From positions 186,001-250,000 of the forward strand of contig CAMPDV010000362.1 of assembly GCA_946699065.1 (NCBI GenBank): DNA of 64,000 nt, in the 5' to 3' direction. The notes beneath the pieces were generated by a model. The model was given only the letters and a program-made list of their open reading frames with translations, ran no database searches and had not been told where the DNA came from. Within the stretch, counting starts at the first letter, position 1. Every line of letters starts with the position of its first letter. Positions 27,301-40,645 of this stretch are shown in pieces. The stretch is from Loxodes magnus (lineage: Eukaryota > Ciliophora > Karyorelictea > Loxodida > Loxodidae). Position numbers and translations under genes: made by a program.

Positions 27301-27753
27301 TTCTTGAGGAACAAAAAGCTAAATTGATGATTCTAAGTTAAATTATCTCAAAATCTTGAGAAATCTCATAAGTAATAGAAGTAAAACTTTAACTCCGTAC
27401 TAAAAACGCTCTAATGCTACTAAAGAATTGAAAGAATAGTTTACAAGAATTAATAGGATAAATCTATAGTTAAATATTCCTAATTATTGATGCTCTAAGA
27501 ATAATTATCTAAGATCTATAGATAATACAAAATAAAAATAGTGTAAGATTAGTCTAAATAGCTTAATTTAAAAGTGATTGCTATTTTGTATGTATATAGA
27601 AAATAATTAGTAATTAGAATGCTTTAGATTACATAGAATAATATACAAAGAAGTTTATTGGATTTACTATTAATAAGTATAGGATTATGCTAGTTGCAAA
27701 CTAAAAATCATTATTATTAAACTTATTATATAAGGATATAGTTAAGGCGTTTA

Positions 27754-28680
27754 CTATTTAGTAATGGTAAGTAAATAGAAAAGGGTATGTATTGTAGATG
27801 ATTGATAGTAGGTAATGCTTGCTTTATAATGTAATAATAATAATAATAATATACTTAAAGTTATTAAGGTTTTGCATTTCCTGGAATTTCGACCAGTTCC
27901 TGCGGACATTTTTTTAAACGTGAGTGTGTTCCACGACCTTTTTTGAAACTGGGAGGCTACCACTATAGACTTCCAAGTGGTCTTACGAAGAGTTTTTATT
28001 TATAAATCCCAGTTTGCGTTATCCATAGTTTGTTAAGTTGTCTTCATGTTCTTTTCTGCTCTTATTCGTTTATTCTCTTTCATTATCAGCAGTTTCTTAA
28101 TAAATGATTACTTGATTTGCAATATCAGCACAGTTTATTTTCTCGTTTTTATTTCGATCTTTTTATCGATAGTTTATTTTCTATTTTTTCTAATCTTTAA
28201 ATGAAGTTCATATCAATCATTTCTTTTCCTGGATTTTATTCTACTTTTGAGTATATTGGTGTTTTTTCTATTTCCATTTTCGTGTCATATTTAAAGTTTT
28301 ATTGTGACTAAGTTCAGAGTTGTTCTTCCGTTATCAAATTGATTTGAATGAGCTGTCTTCTGAGTATTAATAATTCGTTGTTTTAATCCTCTATGCTATT
28401 CATTAATTCCCTTATTTTTCTCCTTAGTTATAAGCTATTTCTTCATACTTTGAAATTAATTTTTACATTTGATCTAATTAAATTTAAAGTTTTTGATCAG
28501 CTTCGTTCTTAGGTTATCTTATCTCTATAGGTCCTACCATCACTTTACCTTCTGATAACGAGCTTGACTCCTCTCGTTGCTATTTTTTTTCTAAATTTCT
28601 TTTGCCACTTTTCTCTTTAGATTTTTAAGTTAATTCTTTGAGAGTCGAAGAGATTAATCCATTTTTTCCCTTTTTTTCTT
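27754..28680 (-). mobile_element. ORF1-only retroelement remnant with CCHC knuckle and (TTA)n tail
   Basis: Minus strand: a coiled coil (ADQKLQIQLDQMQKLISKYEE, then after a frameshift KIRELMNSIEDQNNELLIL) leads to a perfect zinc knuckle CWYCKSSNHLLRNC (28089-28130; Trp = TGA) and a basic C-terminus. The 3' end contains the phrase AATTCCAGGAAATGCAAAACC followed by TTATTATTATTATTA, the same tail layout as the elements ending near 52981 and 55912. There is no reverse-transcriptase domain between ORF1 and the tail, so this is a non-autonomous element. Confidence 0.65.
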
Positions 28681-29089
28681 TATGATTTATAATGTATAAG
28701 CCGATAAATTGTAGTTACAAGGAGTTAATGTTGAGTTAATGGATTAAATAAGATATTTAATTTATTTTTTTAATTTATAGATAAAAATATTGTAAACTTA
28801 GTATCTGAATAAGATAGAAAGAAAATCAATATATTTGATGGTAGTAAAATAAGATAATATGGGTTAGTTGATAAAAAATATAAGTAAGAGAATAAGTAGA
28901 TGTGTAATAGAGTTATAATGCTGATGTAAAAGAATGAATAAAGGGTAATTAGTTATAAATAGATATTTATTAACTTTAATTTAATTTAAACCTTTATTTC
29001 ATCATGTAACCATTACATACTCATATTACATCATACAGATATGTATTACTATCATTCTCTTTATTATTCACTCTACTTTTCCTCGCTAA

Positions 29090-30650
29090 ATTAATTAAAT
29101 ATATGGAGATATCTTACTGTATTGAATAGCCAGAACATATAAAAAGAGTATTTGATGAATAATAGATTTAAGATTTTTTAAATCAGAAATCAGCAAGAAA
29201 TTTAAGATTAAAAAGGAAACTTCTTTAGGAGGCAAAACTAGGTCCAAAGAAGATAAAAACTGAAAATAATAGATATATCTATAATAAGCTCTTAATAAAA
29301 ACCGAATGCATTAATATTAGTAAAAAGAAATAAGAGAACTAAAAAAATTAGATTTGAAAATATAAGGGAAGCTAATTTAATAAAAGAAAACTGTTGAATA
29401 TTTAGGATTCACAATTGATCAGAATAATTAATTAATTACACATATACAAAAAGTACAAAATAAATATTAGTAGGCCAAGTACTTATTTTAATAGTAATTT
29501 TACAGCTGATTTAATAAGACAATCCCAATTAATCTCAAAAATTTATTCAGATTATTTATTCTACCTAAATTAGAATATAGTGCTGAAATAATTCCATATA
29601 GTATACAAACTGGAATAACAAAGGTGAAAAATTAAATACATATAAGTTAACGATAAATTATAAGATAATATATGAAAATGCCATAAGCGTCTTGGAATGA
29701 GTTACAACACATAGATTTTAACTGACTTGGATTTGAATAAATAACTGCAAAAATATATTTTAAATTTTATAGAAAACTAAATGACTTATATAATCAATAG
29801 TAATAATCTAAGAATAAAGACGAAAAGTTTATCCAATTATTCTAAATAAGTTAAAAAAATAAGACTTAGTAACAGAAATAAATAAAAAAATGTAAAAGAA
29901 GTTTAAAATAGATTTAAAAGCTTTATTAAATTTATATATGATGTAATTCGATAAAAAAATTGATGTAAAAATTAAATAATACTTTTTTAATTAAACATTT
30001 AAAAGAATAACAAAAACAACAAAAAAAGAAAAAAAGAAATGATCACAGCAAAAATTATAACAAAGCAATTCAAAAATGTAGAAAAATTCCCAATTATAGC
30101 TTACTTTTTATTAAACAAAGAGAAAATGGAATCATCAAAATTAATATTCAGACTGAGAACCTAACTACTTTTTTTAGAAGTAATCTTCAAGAAAGACATA
30201 TTACTTAAGAATATGATTAATGCTTATGTCAAGAAAAAGAGACATTCTAACACATATTCAAACGTATATACTACCAAACAAGTATAGATAATATGAAAAC
30301 CTAAATAGATAAAATTATTAAAAGCAAAAATAAAATGTAAAATCATATAAACTAAGAAAATCTTTATGAAAATATAGAGCAAGAGCTCTTAGAATATAAT
30401 TAAAACATAATAAATTAAATATTTTGCAAAAAAGACTATATGACTCAAATTGATAGAATAATAAAATTTACATGAAGCAGAATAAAATAAACATGAAAAT
30501 AAATATATTCTTTCTAAAACTTAATGAAAAATAGACAAGTAAATCTAAATTTAATGAGACAAGAAGAAATACTATAACATTTTCAAGAGTACTTAAAAGA
30601 AGAAGTGTATTGAGTTTAGACATAAAACTTCAAAGCTATTAAGCAAACTA
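29090..30650 (+). mobile_element. LINE family B remnant (C-terminal half)
   Basis: Frameshifted fragments in order: VEYLGFTIDQNN and LEYSAEIIPYSIQTG (the region after the reverse-transcriptase domain of LINEs), then SSKLIFRLRTQLL and a Cys/His cluster CLCQEKETFQHIF. The last motif corresponds to CACGLAHDELDHIFEC in the family-B copy at 57.9 kb. No catalytic RT motif remains. It is a heavily decayed 5'-truncated copy. Confidence 0.55.
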
Positions 30651-30654
30651 TATT

Positions 30655-32295
30655 ATTTTTAATTTAATTTAATTTAATCTATAATAAGCTAAAGAACCTT
30701 TAATTTAACTCAAAACCTATAGAGTTGTTATATGTTATTAAATAAATCTCATTAGTCTGAACAACATTAAGATAGTTAAAGAAGCTTAGGATTGCTAATA
30801 AATAATTTAAAATTCAAAAATTATTAAATCATTATGTACTAAAATTAATTTAGGCGGTATTTTACTAAGCTTAAGTTAGATTATTTATATAACTTTATTT
30901 TTGAAAGTATTAAAAATAAGTTATTTAAATTAAAAGGAGTTAACCAATACATTATATAGTTTAATTGCATAGCATATCTTATGTATTTATTCCATTTCAC
31001 TTTTAAAATAATCAAGATAAATTGGCTGATAAATCAGATATTTTTCCTTTCTAATTTTTATTTTTGTCTTTAAGTATTTATATCTTATAATATACCTCTT
31101 TCTTTAAGATTTTTATAGTTTGATCTTCAAAATTCATCATATGCTAGTTTTAAATCTCCCGCTATTCTATAAATCACTTTTTAATAAATATCCTATTTTC
31201 TTGTGGTTGCAGCTTTTCGCTAAAATAGATTATTAATTGCTTTAAAACCGATTTGCTCCAAAATCTCCAAACTTAAGTTTATTTTGACTATGAAATTGAA
31301 GTGGAATAGACATGATATAGAATAGCTTTTCCATAGAATAGATATGCTAAAATAATAAACTGAGGGATGCTTATTTTCTGTATGAGAAAGCAATGATAAA
31401 GCGAATAAAAGTAAATTAGTATAAATCCTAAATATTAAAAGAGAATAGTACCTCTCTTGATTTTCTCAGCTTTTGCTTTAATGTTTAGAATATATGTCTC
31501 GCTTTTTATTACTCTTTAGAACACCTTTCTTCCAAATAAATTTGAAATTACGATAAACTAAATAATAGTAATTTAGGGTTAAATCTAGAAGCTTTATCTA
31601 TCTTATTGTAGCTTAATTTAATTTAGAAAGATAAATAATAAGAAATGCTATAGCAGTGTAATAAGAAAAGGTTACTATATTTTAATTAGATTAATATTTG
31701 TATTAATCTAAACAGAGATTAGTTAGTATCTTCAAACTTATATCTTTAATATCTTATTAAAATTTAGATTTAAATACTACTAAATTACTATTATTTTACT
31801 AATGCCAAAGTTATTAGATTATTCTCACCTAAATATCTAATATATCTAGTTCAATTCATCTTACAACCTAATCATATCATTATTTAAGATAAAATTTCTA
31901 ACTTCTATACTATTATTTTATTTCCTTTAAAATTAACTTTTTATTTAATTTTGATCAGAATGTTCTATTATAACTTAAATCATGATATAACTTTGAAATT
32001 AATAAAGACTATAGAGATCTATAATACTTAAAAATAGTCTAGCTTCATATTTATTTAGTAGCATAATTGAAAAGAGAATAAAACTTAAAATAACTTGAAA
32101 GAAAATATTATAAAATTATATAAAATAATTAAAAATATCTACTTATTATGGCTTTAAAAATAAATATAGCCTATAAGATTAAGATAAATATGATAAGATA
32201 ATTAAAGTGATATAGCCATTATTAGGCTTATCACTGATAAATTTATAAATTATTTTATGAGATGATAGGATTGTTACATGCGATCGTAGGATATT
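30655..32295. other. AT-rich spacer
   Basis: About 1.6 kb with no recognisable gene, RNA or repeat; short inverted AT stretches only. Confidence 0.45.
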
Positions 32296-32299
32296 CTAT

Positions 32300-32830
32300 T
32301 GAGTTCATTTATTCTATTACATAATGGCTTTTGTAAATTTAACCTATCTTGATAGCAGGAATTTTACTCTATTTTCACTTTGGCTCAAGCATTTGTTTTT
32401 TTATTCTTTTTTAATCATTTACTATATCTAATAGTTATTAGTTTTCACTGTATATCTTTTTCTTGTCGATATTTCCCTCTTAAATTCGTATAATTTAGTT
32501 ATATTATTTCATGATTTTTAGGTATTTAGTTCTTATTTTTCAAAAAATACTGAAACTTCCAAAAATATGCACAATCTTCAAACAGTAGAAGCATCTTTTT
32601 TTACGATTCTTTGAACCATGAACTAATTTTTGACATTTTTTCGATTTGAAAGAGTTTTTCCATTCTGTTCTTCAATTATCATAGTATCTTTATTAGGATT
32701 GTGATGGAAAAGAAGTTATGGAGAATTGTTTGGCTTATTAATTTCTTCTATTTTTTACTCCTTTTTCTAGTTCTTAATTAACTTGTGACGTTGAAGTCTT
32801 AGTGTTAATTTCCATTTTAAATACATGGTT
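32300..32830 (-). mobile_element. Decayed ORF1-type remnant, zinc knuckle missing last Cys
   Basis: Minus strand from ATG near 32812 (MEINTKTSTSQVNQELEKGV). A knuckle-like CFYCLKIVHIFGSF lies near 32555-32593: the CX2CX4H part is intact and the final Cys is replaced by Phe. Basic residues flank it, as in the other ORF1 copies. The frame is broken at least once. Confidence 0.45.
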
Positions 32831-33004
32831 TATATTTTATAATTATTGAATAGTATAGGTTAGTGAAATGATTTGTAAATTTAAGTCATAGAATTATTAC
32901 TATAGATTTTATATGCTGCTTCAAGGAAGTAAATTTCAATGAGCGAGTTTTATTAGTCGATATCCTGTAATATCTTCTCTGGCTAATTTTTAGGAATCAT
33001 TTTT

Positions 33005-33650
33005 TTATATAATAATAATAATAAATTATAATGGATCTACCATTATTATGTTAACCCTTTTAAGTTAAGTTGTATTTGTTTTTTTAGAATTTCTGCTGCT
33101 TCCTTTAAATTTGCTCAAATATATATTGCTTCTTATTTTTCTTCATCTTCAATCTTTATCATGCTCTATATTTCAATCCTCTTTCTCCTCTTTGCTTATC
33201 AAGTGTCCTTTAGTTTCTCAAACATTTTTTCAATATTATATTACTTCATTTATTGATTACTGTAATTCCAGTCCTTAGTACGATTTTCTTCTATAGATCT
33301 AACCTTCTTTTGAGCAATATACTTAGCTCAGTTTAATCCATAATATTTTTAAATTCTTTATTTTATTTGAAATATTAACATTTACTACGAGGTGTCCTTT
33401 CTTCTTGCAGAATCAATATCTAATATATTTCTTTGATTTTAAACATAAATTAATTTTTGATTTTTCTCAATGTCCAACAGATTTAAGTGATTTAATTTTA
33501 TTTGATTTTCGATTATATATAAGGTAAACAAGTTGAATCTCTATTCTATTTATTTTAGTTGGAAATTTACCTATTCCACTTCCGATTTGCTTCTAATTTC
33601 CTTTTTGATTGGTTGTTTCTTTCAAAACCATCGCCTATGTTTATTATAAG
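33005..33650 (-). mobile_element. Decayed ORF1-type remnant with (TTA)n tail
   Basis: Minus strand: YWFCKKKGHLVVNV near 33428-33470 is a zinc knuckle in which the first and last Cys have become Tyr and Val (single changes from TGT). It is followed by a basic, Trp-containing C-terminus. The 3' end reads GGTAGATCCATTATAATTTATTATTATTATTAT (33005-33040 on the plus strand, complementary), the tail type of the ORF1-only elements. Confidence 0.45.
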
Positions 33651-34307
33651 ATCTTAATTTTTTTATTTCCAGGAATAATGATTTTAGAGTCTGATTCTCT
33701 AAGAAAGGTTGTTATATCTCTTTATATTAGTTCTAATAAGGATTGTTTATTTTTAATAAAAAACTTTTAAATTAAATTAAAGTGTTAAAGAAGGATCGTC
33801 TACTTAAAAGCTTCCTACTTCCCTATTCAACCAATAGGAACTTGATCTCTAGGTGGTCTTCTCCTCCCTTCACTGTCAAGTTTTCGGAATGGTTGTCTCT
33901 TCATATAGCTTGCTTTCTTCTTATAAATTTCTCCTTTCCTGGTTGGGTAAAATTAGGTTAGGTCATTCCATATTTTCTATTAAATCTCCTTTCTCTTCCA
34001 GCATCGTCTCCATAGGTGGTCTGTTCTCCTGCAGATGTAAATAAAAAGCTTAATCCATTTATATATAATATTTATATTTTTAAATTTATCTTAATGAATT
34101 TAAATAAAATTTACAATATTTTGGATAATATTTTAATTTAAATTAAGTTCAATTATGAAAAACAAAGCTATTCTAATTATAAAAATTCTGTAAACTAGCT
34201 TTAGTAAATGTAATTTATTAAAATCTAAATAGTATCTTACTTACATATCTAAAACTGAGATTAATTCTTAGTAAATATCTAATAAAGTAAAACATATTTA
34301 AGTTTTT

Positions 34308-34620
34308 AATTTATTTCAACTATAAAAGTTTTTGGGCCGGAAACTCCTTTCCGATTGCACGACCCGACTCTCTCTTTTTATGGAATAACGGGGATATCCT
34401 GTTGTGCTCCAGGCACAGCTGCTAGGGAGCTCCATCGCTATGAGCAGCCAGACTTCAAGCCCCTACCAAGAGCGGATAATCTCAAAAACAGTGTTCCCTT
34501 CAGAAAGTGACTCTGACCAGGGACTTTCTCAGCGACAGGAAAGGAACTTGTTCCTAGCCATAAAACCAGAAAGTGTTGTCACGAAGGTCATTCTCAACTC
34601 CCACCATCTTTTCAATTATA
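34308..34620 (-). mobile_element. 305-bp GC-richer repeat, copy 1
   Basis: Nearly identical over its length to 43554-43867 and 48555-48867 (opposite orientation) and to 63731-64000. It is far less AT-rich than its surroundings. Defined termini in element orientation are TTGAAAAGATGGTGGGAGC and CCAAAAACTTTTATAGTTGAAAT. A hairpin of the type GGAAA-GGAG-TTTCC lies next to the 3' end. The high identity between copies points to recent amplification. No reverse transcriptase, transposase or convincing pol III box was seen. Confidence 0.75.
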
Positions 34621-35369
34621 TAATTTTAGAATATAATTAAATTTTATGCTTCGTTATAAAAATTATTAACTTTAAGCAAAAAGTTTATGTTTTAAGATAT
34701 TTCTTTTAACATGATATTATTAAAGTTATACAGCTAAAATGAAAAAAATTTTTATTCATAAAAGTTTTTAATTTACTAGTATATAAAATATTTTTTAAAT
34801 CTCGCTTAAAAATTTGAAAAAGTTAAACCAAAATTAAATAAAATATTGTAAGAAAAAGTCAGATATCAGGAATTTTTTTTGGATATTTAAGATTATAAAA
34901 ATAAAAAATTAGTAAAATACTTGAAATTTTGGATTACCTAATATTAAAATAATTTAATAATTCTAAGACATATAAAGGAAAAATAGCAAAATTAATTAAA
35001 AGTATCTAAGATAATTAAATGAAATTTTAATAAGCTTGGGAAAGAGATTAATAAGCATTTTATTTTATAAAAAACAATTGAACTGAGAATTAAGAAAATT
35101 AAATATAAAAGAGGCTTAAATATGTATCCATAATGATTGAAATTTAAGCCTTTTTTCTTTTCTTAAGATGATTTTAGATATTAATTTATTTCTCTGAATT
35201 TTATTTAAATTATATTTAAGACTAAATTTTCTAGTTTTAAAAATAATATTAGGCTAACAGTAATAAATTAAAATGAGAATTATTTTCTAAATTTCATACA
35301 ATGATATTTACAGTGATATTTCAATCATTTTGCTAGATTTTTAATCTAAAACATTTAATTTAAATAAGA

Positions 35370-35610
35370 AGAAACCAGAATTTCAATTTGGTTGACTAAA
35401 ATTCTGGTACTAAGAAGTACCCTGTGTGAGAAGAACCGAGCAAGAATCTTGACATGAGTCAATAGGGACAAATCTAGAGGTATCATGTAACGATAATGTC
35501 AAAAATGTAAGATACTAAGGTCTCTTAGGATAGTATTTTAATCACAGTCCTAAAGAAGAAAAAATTTCAAGGCTATGCTAACATTGGGAGAGATTTAAAA
35601 AAGATGCTTT
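35370..35610 (+). mobile_element. SINE-like element, body shared with 51.3 and 52.5 kb copies
   Basis: Contains CTGGTACTAAGAAGTACCC and ACTAAGGTCTCTTAG, which match the reverse complement of the elements at 51261-51545 and 52470-52780. The terminal hairpin is not recognisable here, so the copy is 3' truncated or diverged. Confidence 0.5.
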
Positions 35611-35997
35611 TTAAACGTAAAAAACTTATTAAAAGATTGTATGTCATATATTTAGTGAAATTTATAATCTAAATTCCTTTAGTTTTCAATTAGTATATTT
35701 AAAGATGAGCTAACAAATATAAACGATTTATTTATTAGCTTAATTTAAAATATTCTTAAAAGCATTTATTAACAAATTTATTTATATACTAGCTAATTAA
35801 GAAATTAAGAAAAGCTTATTAGATATTTTAAAGAAAAGATGAAAAAGTATGTAAAAATTATAATATAAAATGAATGTAATAAGTAGCTAATAATTATAAG
35901 AGAAATAAATTATGATAAGGATAAAAGGAAATACTAGCAACATAATTTGTTTATTTTAAAATATTTATTTGTTTCCTCACTTTTTAGTTTATTATAA

Positions 35998-37808
35998 ATG
36001 GAATGGAGTCAGTAGAACCAAAACTTACTCTGTTGTAAATGTAGCAGGATATAAGCATACTAGTAAGAAGGAGAGAATAATTTTTTTTGTGTAGAAAACT
36101 ATTAAATAGAAAGCTAAAGGAAAGAATATTAAGAGCAAATAATTTGTCAGGAATGTTAACTAAATTAGCTAGCTGGTAAAAATATGTAAGCTTTAAATCT
36201 GAAATAACTAGAAATTAATATTTAAGTAAGTGCGAATTTAAATGAAAAAGCAAAAAATGAAAAGTATAATAGGATATGGAAAAATAGAAATATTTTAGAC
36301 GTAATAATAAAATTCCTAAAAAATAGAGAAATATGCAATCTACAGAAAACTGACAAATACTTTTATTAGTTTAAATTCAGTTTTAAAGCTTTATCTATAC
36401 AAAAATATAGAGAAAAAGATGCGAAATATATAAAAAATAAAATAAACTTAGTTTTAAGATAATTAACTCATTCATATGTAAAGAGCTTAATGATTGAGGC
36501 ATAAGATTTATCTTATAATATATGCTCATAATTTCTAAATAAATTAAATGATGTATTTATACTAAAAGACTAAAGTAGTTAATATAGAAATTAAAATATG
36601 ATAGAAGAACTTGATTTATGAAATTGGCCTATAAAGAAAGTAAATTTACCCGATTTTTCTCTATGCAAAAGCTTAAAATAGTTGTTCCTTTTATTTATCG
36701 ACTTAGAAGATTAAAATTTATCCTTCCTAGAAAATTTAACAAGTTTAGAAAGCCTAGAAATATATTCCTTAGATAATATAACAGGTTAGTTTTTATTAGA
36801 TTATTGCATAAATAATAAATTTAAAGAATTGTAAATTTATAGCAATACAATGAATAGTGGCCTTATAACACAATATCTGCAACTAAAAGGAAATTAGATT
36901 GAGAATATTAATATAAATGATAATGATTAAATTCATTTATATATCCATTTATGTCCTAATTTAAAATAGTTAAAGCTTATTAATCCTTAAAATTTATAAG
37001 ATTCTCTCCTAAATAAAATAAACACTAGAAAATTAAAAAATTTGGACTTTGAAGAAGTTTAGTTCTCATCTTAAGCTTTTTATAACTTTTTCTCTTTTTA
37101 ATTCCAAAGTCTTCAATATGTTAGATTAAATGATTGTAAGCATTTCGATTAAATAAACTTAGAGTTATTGCTATAAAGCTCCCCTAATTTAGAGAAAATA
37201 GATCTAGCAAATTTGGATTAATTGTAAAAGGAAGATTATAAATTAATAGGATTGTATGGTTAAAATTTAAAAACAATAATGTTACGATCAAGTAACGAAG
37301 ATTTGGACGAAGAATTGTAAATAATATTCTAAAACTGTAGAAAATGTACTCATTTATGACTTAAAGTAAAATAAATTAAAAAAGAAACTTTAGTAATTAT
37401 TAGAGAAAATTGCCAATCTTTATAAAGTTTTCATTTATCTGATTGCTAAGTTAATGGAGAAAACTGAATACAAGAAATTACTTAAATATAGAGATTAAAT
37501 AGATTAAGTCTTAATAACTGCTAAATATTAAATACTGATGTAATTGAGATTATAAAAACTAAACAAAGATTAACATTTCTGAGCTTGTAAGAAAATAAAA
37601 AAATAACATAGGAGCTTTTCCTATTTAAGATGAGAATGGTAATAATTTTCCATTATACACTAGTTTAAAAGAGTTATATCTTCGAGATTGCATTCTTATA
37701 TAAAAATAATAATTATTATACTTAAAGTAGAAATTTAGTAAAATTAAAATAATTTTAAATTGGTGCACTAGGAGTCAAGAGTAGGATAATGTTGATTTTG
37801 ATTTTTGA
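35998..37808 (+). CDS. F-box / LRR protein, copy 4 (one apparent frameshift)
   Basis: ATG at 35998. The N-terminus has paired cysteines absent from the other copies (LLCCKCSR, FFCVEN, IICQECQ). Then come an F-box-like segment (ILDVIIKFLKNREICNLQ near residue 105-125) and LRRs (for example PNLKQLKLINPQNLQ; CRKCTHLWLKVKQIKKETL). The body aligns with copies 1 and 2. Near 37612, right after an A7 run, one base is missing compared with ITQEAFP of copy 2. The downstream frame continues GAFPIQDENGNNFPLY and ends at TGA 37806-37808, again matching the paralogs' C-termini. Either a very recent lesion or a homopolymer error. Confidence 0.75.
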
Positions 37809-37811
37809 TAG

Positions 37812-38595
37812 ATTTCAGAAAGCTAATTTAAATATGTAAATAAATTTACTTTTAAGCTTTTCTTACTATTTATTTTTCATTTTTTATAATTGCCTGGTCT
37901 CTTTAGTTATTTTCTTATTTAAATTTTATTGAACTTAAATAAAATTATTATTAAGGAAATATAAATTAGGAAGACAAAAGAATTTTAAAAAAGAGTTGAG
38001 AGTGAATAAAGTAGCAAAATTTAGACTTAAAGAGGGAAAAAATAAATTTTTTATTATTGTTCTATGAATTTAGTTTTGATTACTTTTTTTAATTCTATTC
38101 GTTATTCAAAAAGTGAGTAGATTCATATTCTCATAACTCTATTAAATATTACATAATCAAGATATTTGACTAATCCTCTTTAGTAATTTTCTTAAGGATA
38201 TTTTTATAGATCTTATAAATTATATACCATTTAAGAACGATAAAAGAATAAATGTTTATATATTTAGTAAACAAAAGGAACATTCTTTTTAAATAAAATA
38301 TTTAGCTATAAGTAGAAGAAAAAGAAAGCTAAATAATTAGATAGTAAGCAATAATAAAATTACAATAGTACAAATTAAAGATCATTTAATAAAATTATTA
38401 TGCTAAATGTTTTAATACTAATTATACTCTATTTATAATTAACTAACTCTAAGTTAATATTTATTTTTCAATTAATTATATAATTATCTTTAAGTTACTT
38501 AAAAATTAAAGTATTAATATTTATTTACAAAGTAAGGTTAGTTTAATCTAATAGATTAATATATTAAGTTATATAGTAGGAAATAGCATTTTTAA
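37812..38595. other. AT-rich spacer
   Basis: Downstream flank of the fourth LRR gene. No coding motif or repeat recognised. Confidence 0.45.
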
Positions 38596-38599
38596 ATAT

Positions 38600-39250
38600 T
38601 GTTATTTATTAAAAATGCTTTAGACTTCCAATTTTAGCGAGATTGGGAATTAAATTTTTTCGGATTTTTACCTTTCTTCCCAAGTATAAGGCTAACCATA
38701 TCTTTTTGATTTTATGCATTGCGGTGCTCGAACTGAATTCATTTTATTTTATTCTGCTTGATTTCTTCTTGTTTATTTCTCCATTATTCTTAAGACTATG
38801 GAATTTTCAGCACTTCCGATACAGGTGTTATGTACTTAGGAAGTAGGAGCTTTTCTTACTTATCTCTATCAATTTCCTTGGTTAAGATATTCTTAAGATT
38901 CCGCATCCATTGACGCTGCTCAAGTGTTAATAAGTTTTAGTCATTTTTTAAATTGTTGTAGCTCTCCTTTCTTTTTACTTAAGCATTCCTTCAGCTTTGT
39001 TGAGATGTGATAAAGATCATTATGATTATAAAAGAATACATTCATCTGGCATTCGTATTTAAAGATTCTTATGCATCCTGAGGATTTTTTCCTCTTAATT
39101 TCTATTAATTTCTGGTTAAAATGTTTAATTTACTATATCTCTTTCTAGATATAAGCAACCATTAAATATATTCGACGAATTTTTTAAGGGTTTTTGAAAT
39201 AAGGCCGAGTGTATTGAAGTTTAGACGTTAGCTAGAGAATTGACATTTCT
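38600..39250 (-). mobile_element. Decayed ORF1-type remnant
   Basis: Minus strand. The end of the frame shares CCCAATCTCGCTAAAATTGG with the 3' part of the intact ORF1 (55784-55803). Upstream, YFLSTQHLYRKCWKF (38800-38843) aligns with the CCHC knuckle of that ORF1, with two Cys lost but His and the last Cys retained. A basic tail follows. It is a clear relative of the 54.9-kb element at an intermediate stage of decay. Confidence 0.55.
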
Positions 39251-39919
39251 GGGTTTCTCCTATTTTATGGAAGTGGTATAAAAATCCTTCCTGAAGTATT
39301 TTATTTATTATTAAATAATTTTTTATTTGTTAGCTAACTATTAAATTCCAACTAAATTACTATCTCATTTTGCTTCTTAAAATTAAAAGAAATTAACAAA
39401 GAACTATCTTTTCATATGGGTTTTTTTATGTTCTTAGTTTTTAATTTATTAAGTAAAATTTTTATTTTAGAATAGTAGGGAAAAAGACAAATTATTAATA
39501 AAGAAAATAGAAAGAATTTTGTTACATTTTATTACAAAATCTCTGATCAGAATTAATAAAATAAGGATAAATTTTATCTAGAATAGCTTAATCTAATAAT
39601 TACTATAGTTATGAATGCTTTACTTTAATGCTCTTATAACTAATAAACAAAATTTGCTTGCAAGTATTTAGAAAATGCTATTAAGAGTTTTATTATCCTA
39701 ATAAACTGTTATAATATTTGCTTATAATCTAAAAGTTAAAATAGATAAGAGTTTCAACTGATATAAGGATCTTAAGGAATTCTATTGATATAGCTCATTA
39801 ATAGCAAATTTTTATTCCAGCTTTTAAGCATAGCAAAAACATTTAATCTTTAAATCTATTTACATTGGGCTTATAATTTACTATTTAGTCTATACTATTT
39901 AAATTTAAATAGGGAAGAG

Positions 39920-40218
39920 CTATTATCACACCGATATACCTAAATCTCTTGGAACAAGTAAGAAGAACATTGTATGAAGACCCCTTCAAGAGATTAGGCA
40001 GATGCCAAGAGAGAATTCTAACTGTTAACATTGAAATTAGCAAATGTTAAAGATGCTTAGAACATCAGATCTAATTGAGTGACATTCCAATCCATGCCCA
40101 ATAAAAGACAAGAACGACTCAAGGGATGCTCATTCGTTTGATTTTCCAGAAGTAATTTAGCAAAAATAACAATTTTAAATTTAAAGAGCTGCGTGTCATT
40201 GAATTGCTACACTCTTTA
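39920..40218 (+). mobile_element. SINE-like element ending in LINE-A hairpin
   Basis: A GC-richer block (GACCCCTTCAAGAGATTAGG.. region) leads into AAAGAGCTGCGTGTCATTGAATTGC and ACACTCTTTATAATC, a mutated copy of the 3' hairpin plus tail of LINE family A. The body differs from the other hairpin-ended elements. No coding motif. Confidence 0.5.
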
Positions 40219-40645
40219 TAATCGAGGTTTTTGATATTACTCAAAATTATCATATACTATGATACTGAATAATAAAATTGAAATTACACCTAGAGTAATT
40301 TAATTAAAAATCTTAAATTAAATAATTAAGCATAATCTATATATAGAAACAATTTTACATCTTTTATTATTTATTTTTTAATTTCATAAAATTATCCTAA
40401 TTTGCTTTATCTTGTAAGTTTCTTTATTTATTTTAATTTTTAATGAAATTATTAATAATAATAAATGTAACTTTTATAGAAGTTAATATGATAACATAAT
40501 AAACTAGAAATAAATTTTTAACTTTTATTTCACAGTTTTTTATCTACTTATTTTAATTGGTTTTCATATAGATACAATATTAAGAAATGTAGGTAAATTT
40601 CTACTTTATATTAATATACTTGTTAATTAATTATTAAATTTGAAT

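Noticed and set aside
27754..27963. 69-codon minus-strand frame ending in a Leu/Leu/His run
   Set aside because: It is the 3' non-coding end and (TTA)n tail of an ORF1-only element; the hydrophobic run is the translated microsatellite.
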